Assembly: GCA_023434205.1 (NCBI GenBank)
Contig: JAEYTB010000304.1
Span: 1-6,336, forward strand
Source of the DNA: Planctomycetota bacterium
GTDB lineage: Bacteria; Planctomycetota; Phycisphaerae; Phycisphaerales; UBA1924
DNA length: 6,336 nt
Reading direction: 5' to 3'
This document shows, piece by piece, positions 5,599 to 6,336 of the stretch. How positions within the stretch are numbered: position 1 is the stretch's first letter; each line of letters starts with the position of its first letter. A program made the translations under genes and the position numbers. The notes beneath the pieces are model-generated. The model had not been told where the DNA came from, did no database searches, and saw only the letters and a list, made by a program, of their open reading frames with translations.

Positions 5599-6336
5599 CT
5601 ATGTGAGCCAGCGGCCGCCGTCGACGCGGATGATCTCGCCGGAGATGTAGGTGGCGTCGAAGGCGAGCCAGCGGACGACCTCGGCGGCGTCGTCGGGGGT
5701 GCCGGGGCGGGCGAGGGGGATGCGGCGGACGTACTTGCGCTGCATGTCGGGGTCGGCGTCCTGGCCTTCCTGGGGCCAGGCGACGACGCCGGGGGCGATG
5801 CCGTTGACGCGGACCTCGGGGCCCAGGTCGCGGGCGAGGGAGTAGACCATTTCGGTGACGGCGGCCTTGGACATGGAGTACGCCGCGAAGTCCTTGCGGG
5901 GGCGGCCCATGGCGTGGATGTCGGTGAAGGCGATGACGGCGGCGCCGCCGTGCTGCTCGGACTGCATGAGGAGCGGGGCGAGGCGGGCGGTGAGGAGGAG
6001 GGGCGCGGCGGCGTTGACCTGGTAGTGGCGGATGACTTCTTCGGCGGAGAGGTCCTGGAGGGGCGAGGCGGAGTAGATGGAGGCGTTGTGGATGATGACG
6101 TCGAGCTTGGTGAGGGAGGCGGTGAGGTCGCGGGCGAAGTCTTCGACCTGGGCGGCGTCGGAGAGGTCCACCTGGTAAAAGGAGCCGGTGGAGCCCAGCT
6201 CGGAGAGTTCGCGGGCGAGGGTCTCGGCCTCTTCGCCGCTCTGGTGGTAGGTGAAGAAGATGTCGCAGCCGGAGGCGGCGAGGCGGAGGGCGATGGCGCG
6301 GCCGACTCGCTTGGCCGCGCCGGTGATGAGCACGAG
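5599..6336 (-). CDS. Short-chain dehydrogenase/reductase of the pteridine-reductase type, 5' end off window
   Basis: NAD(P)H-dependent oxidoreductase with a Rossmann fold, cytosolic. The visible 245 codons begin LVLITGAAKRVG, the dinucleotide-binding loop. They continue with HNAS (counterpart of NNAG), then TDIHA, then AAYSMSK, and end RVNGIAPGVVAWP and VDGGRWLT. Catalytic residues are Asp (codon 5920-5922), Tyr (5878-5880) and Lys (5866-5868). Asp in place of the usual SDR Ser, together with the TGAAKR loop, is typical of pteridine reductases (PTR1 and bacterial homologues), which reduce dihydropterins or dihydrofolate to tetrahydro forms with NADPH. The substrate is inferred from this resemblance; a general SDR role remains possible. 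A GTG at 6333 could act as start but would leave only one residue before the first beta-strand's hydrophobic core, so I treat it as an internal Val with the true start beyond the right edge. The gene precedes the membrane-protein gene on the same strand. Confidence 0.9.
   Translation of the reverse strand, partial: LVLITGAAKRVGRAIALRLAASGCDIFFTYHQSGEEAETLARELSELGSTGSFYQVDLSDAAQVEDFARDLTASLTKLDVIIHNASIYSASPLQDLSAEEVIRHYQVNAAAPLLLTARLAPLLMQSEQHGGAAVIAFTDIHAMGRPRKDFAAYSMSKAAVTEMVYSLARDLGPEVRVNGIAPGVVAWPQEGQDADPDMQRKYVRRIPLARPGTPDDAAEVVRWLAFDATYISGEIIRVDGGRWLT

Overview
The window is very GC-rich, with strong G/C bias at third codon positions, and most likely comes from a planctomycete of the Phycisphaerae/Phycisphaerales type. 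The main evidence is the secreted protein at 2758-4362. Its C-terminus carries two near-identical DxDGDGDVGTDADIEAFF repeats, a Cys-flanked dockerin-like tail that I recall from that group (NCBI's 'GC-type dockerin' anchor). Taxonomy is an inference; no rRNA or other marker is present.

Left part (1-2626): a divergent pair. On the minus strand is a lipoprotein N-acetylmuramoyl-L-alanine amidase (Amidase_2 type) whose 3' end runs off the left edge. On the plus strand is a 13-helix sodium:solute symporter (SSS family). Their ATG codons overlap at 1006-1009, so there is no intergenic DNA between them. One gene releases peptide from muropeptides and the other imports a solute; a link in cell-wall scavenging is possible but unproven.

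Middle (2627-4413): a 131-bp spacer, then a secreted 534-residue protein with a Shine-Dalgarno and GTG start. It has a signal peptide, three CHRD domains repeating at exactly 112 residues (336 bp), an Ig-like domain and the dockerin-like tail. A strong intrinsic terminator follows at 4386-4413.

Right part (4428-6336), all on the minus strand and converging on that terminator: a short-chain dehydrogenase of the pteridine-reductase type (5' end off the right edge), an unrecognised membrane protein with three N-terminal helices, a proline-rich linker and a helical C-terminal domain, and tRNA-Thr(UGU) beginning 13 bp after that gene's stop. The order and tight spacing suggest these three may be read in one direction as a unit.

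I see no CRISPR array, insertion sequence, phage gene or defence system. Most of the window is ordinary planctomycete chromosome. The most noteworthy items are the triplicated CHRD protein with its tail, the overlapping divergent start codons, the orphan membrane protein and its adjacent tRNA.
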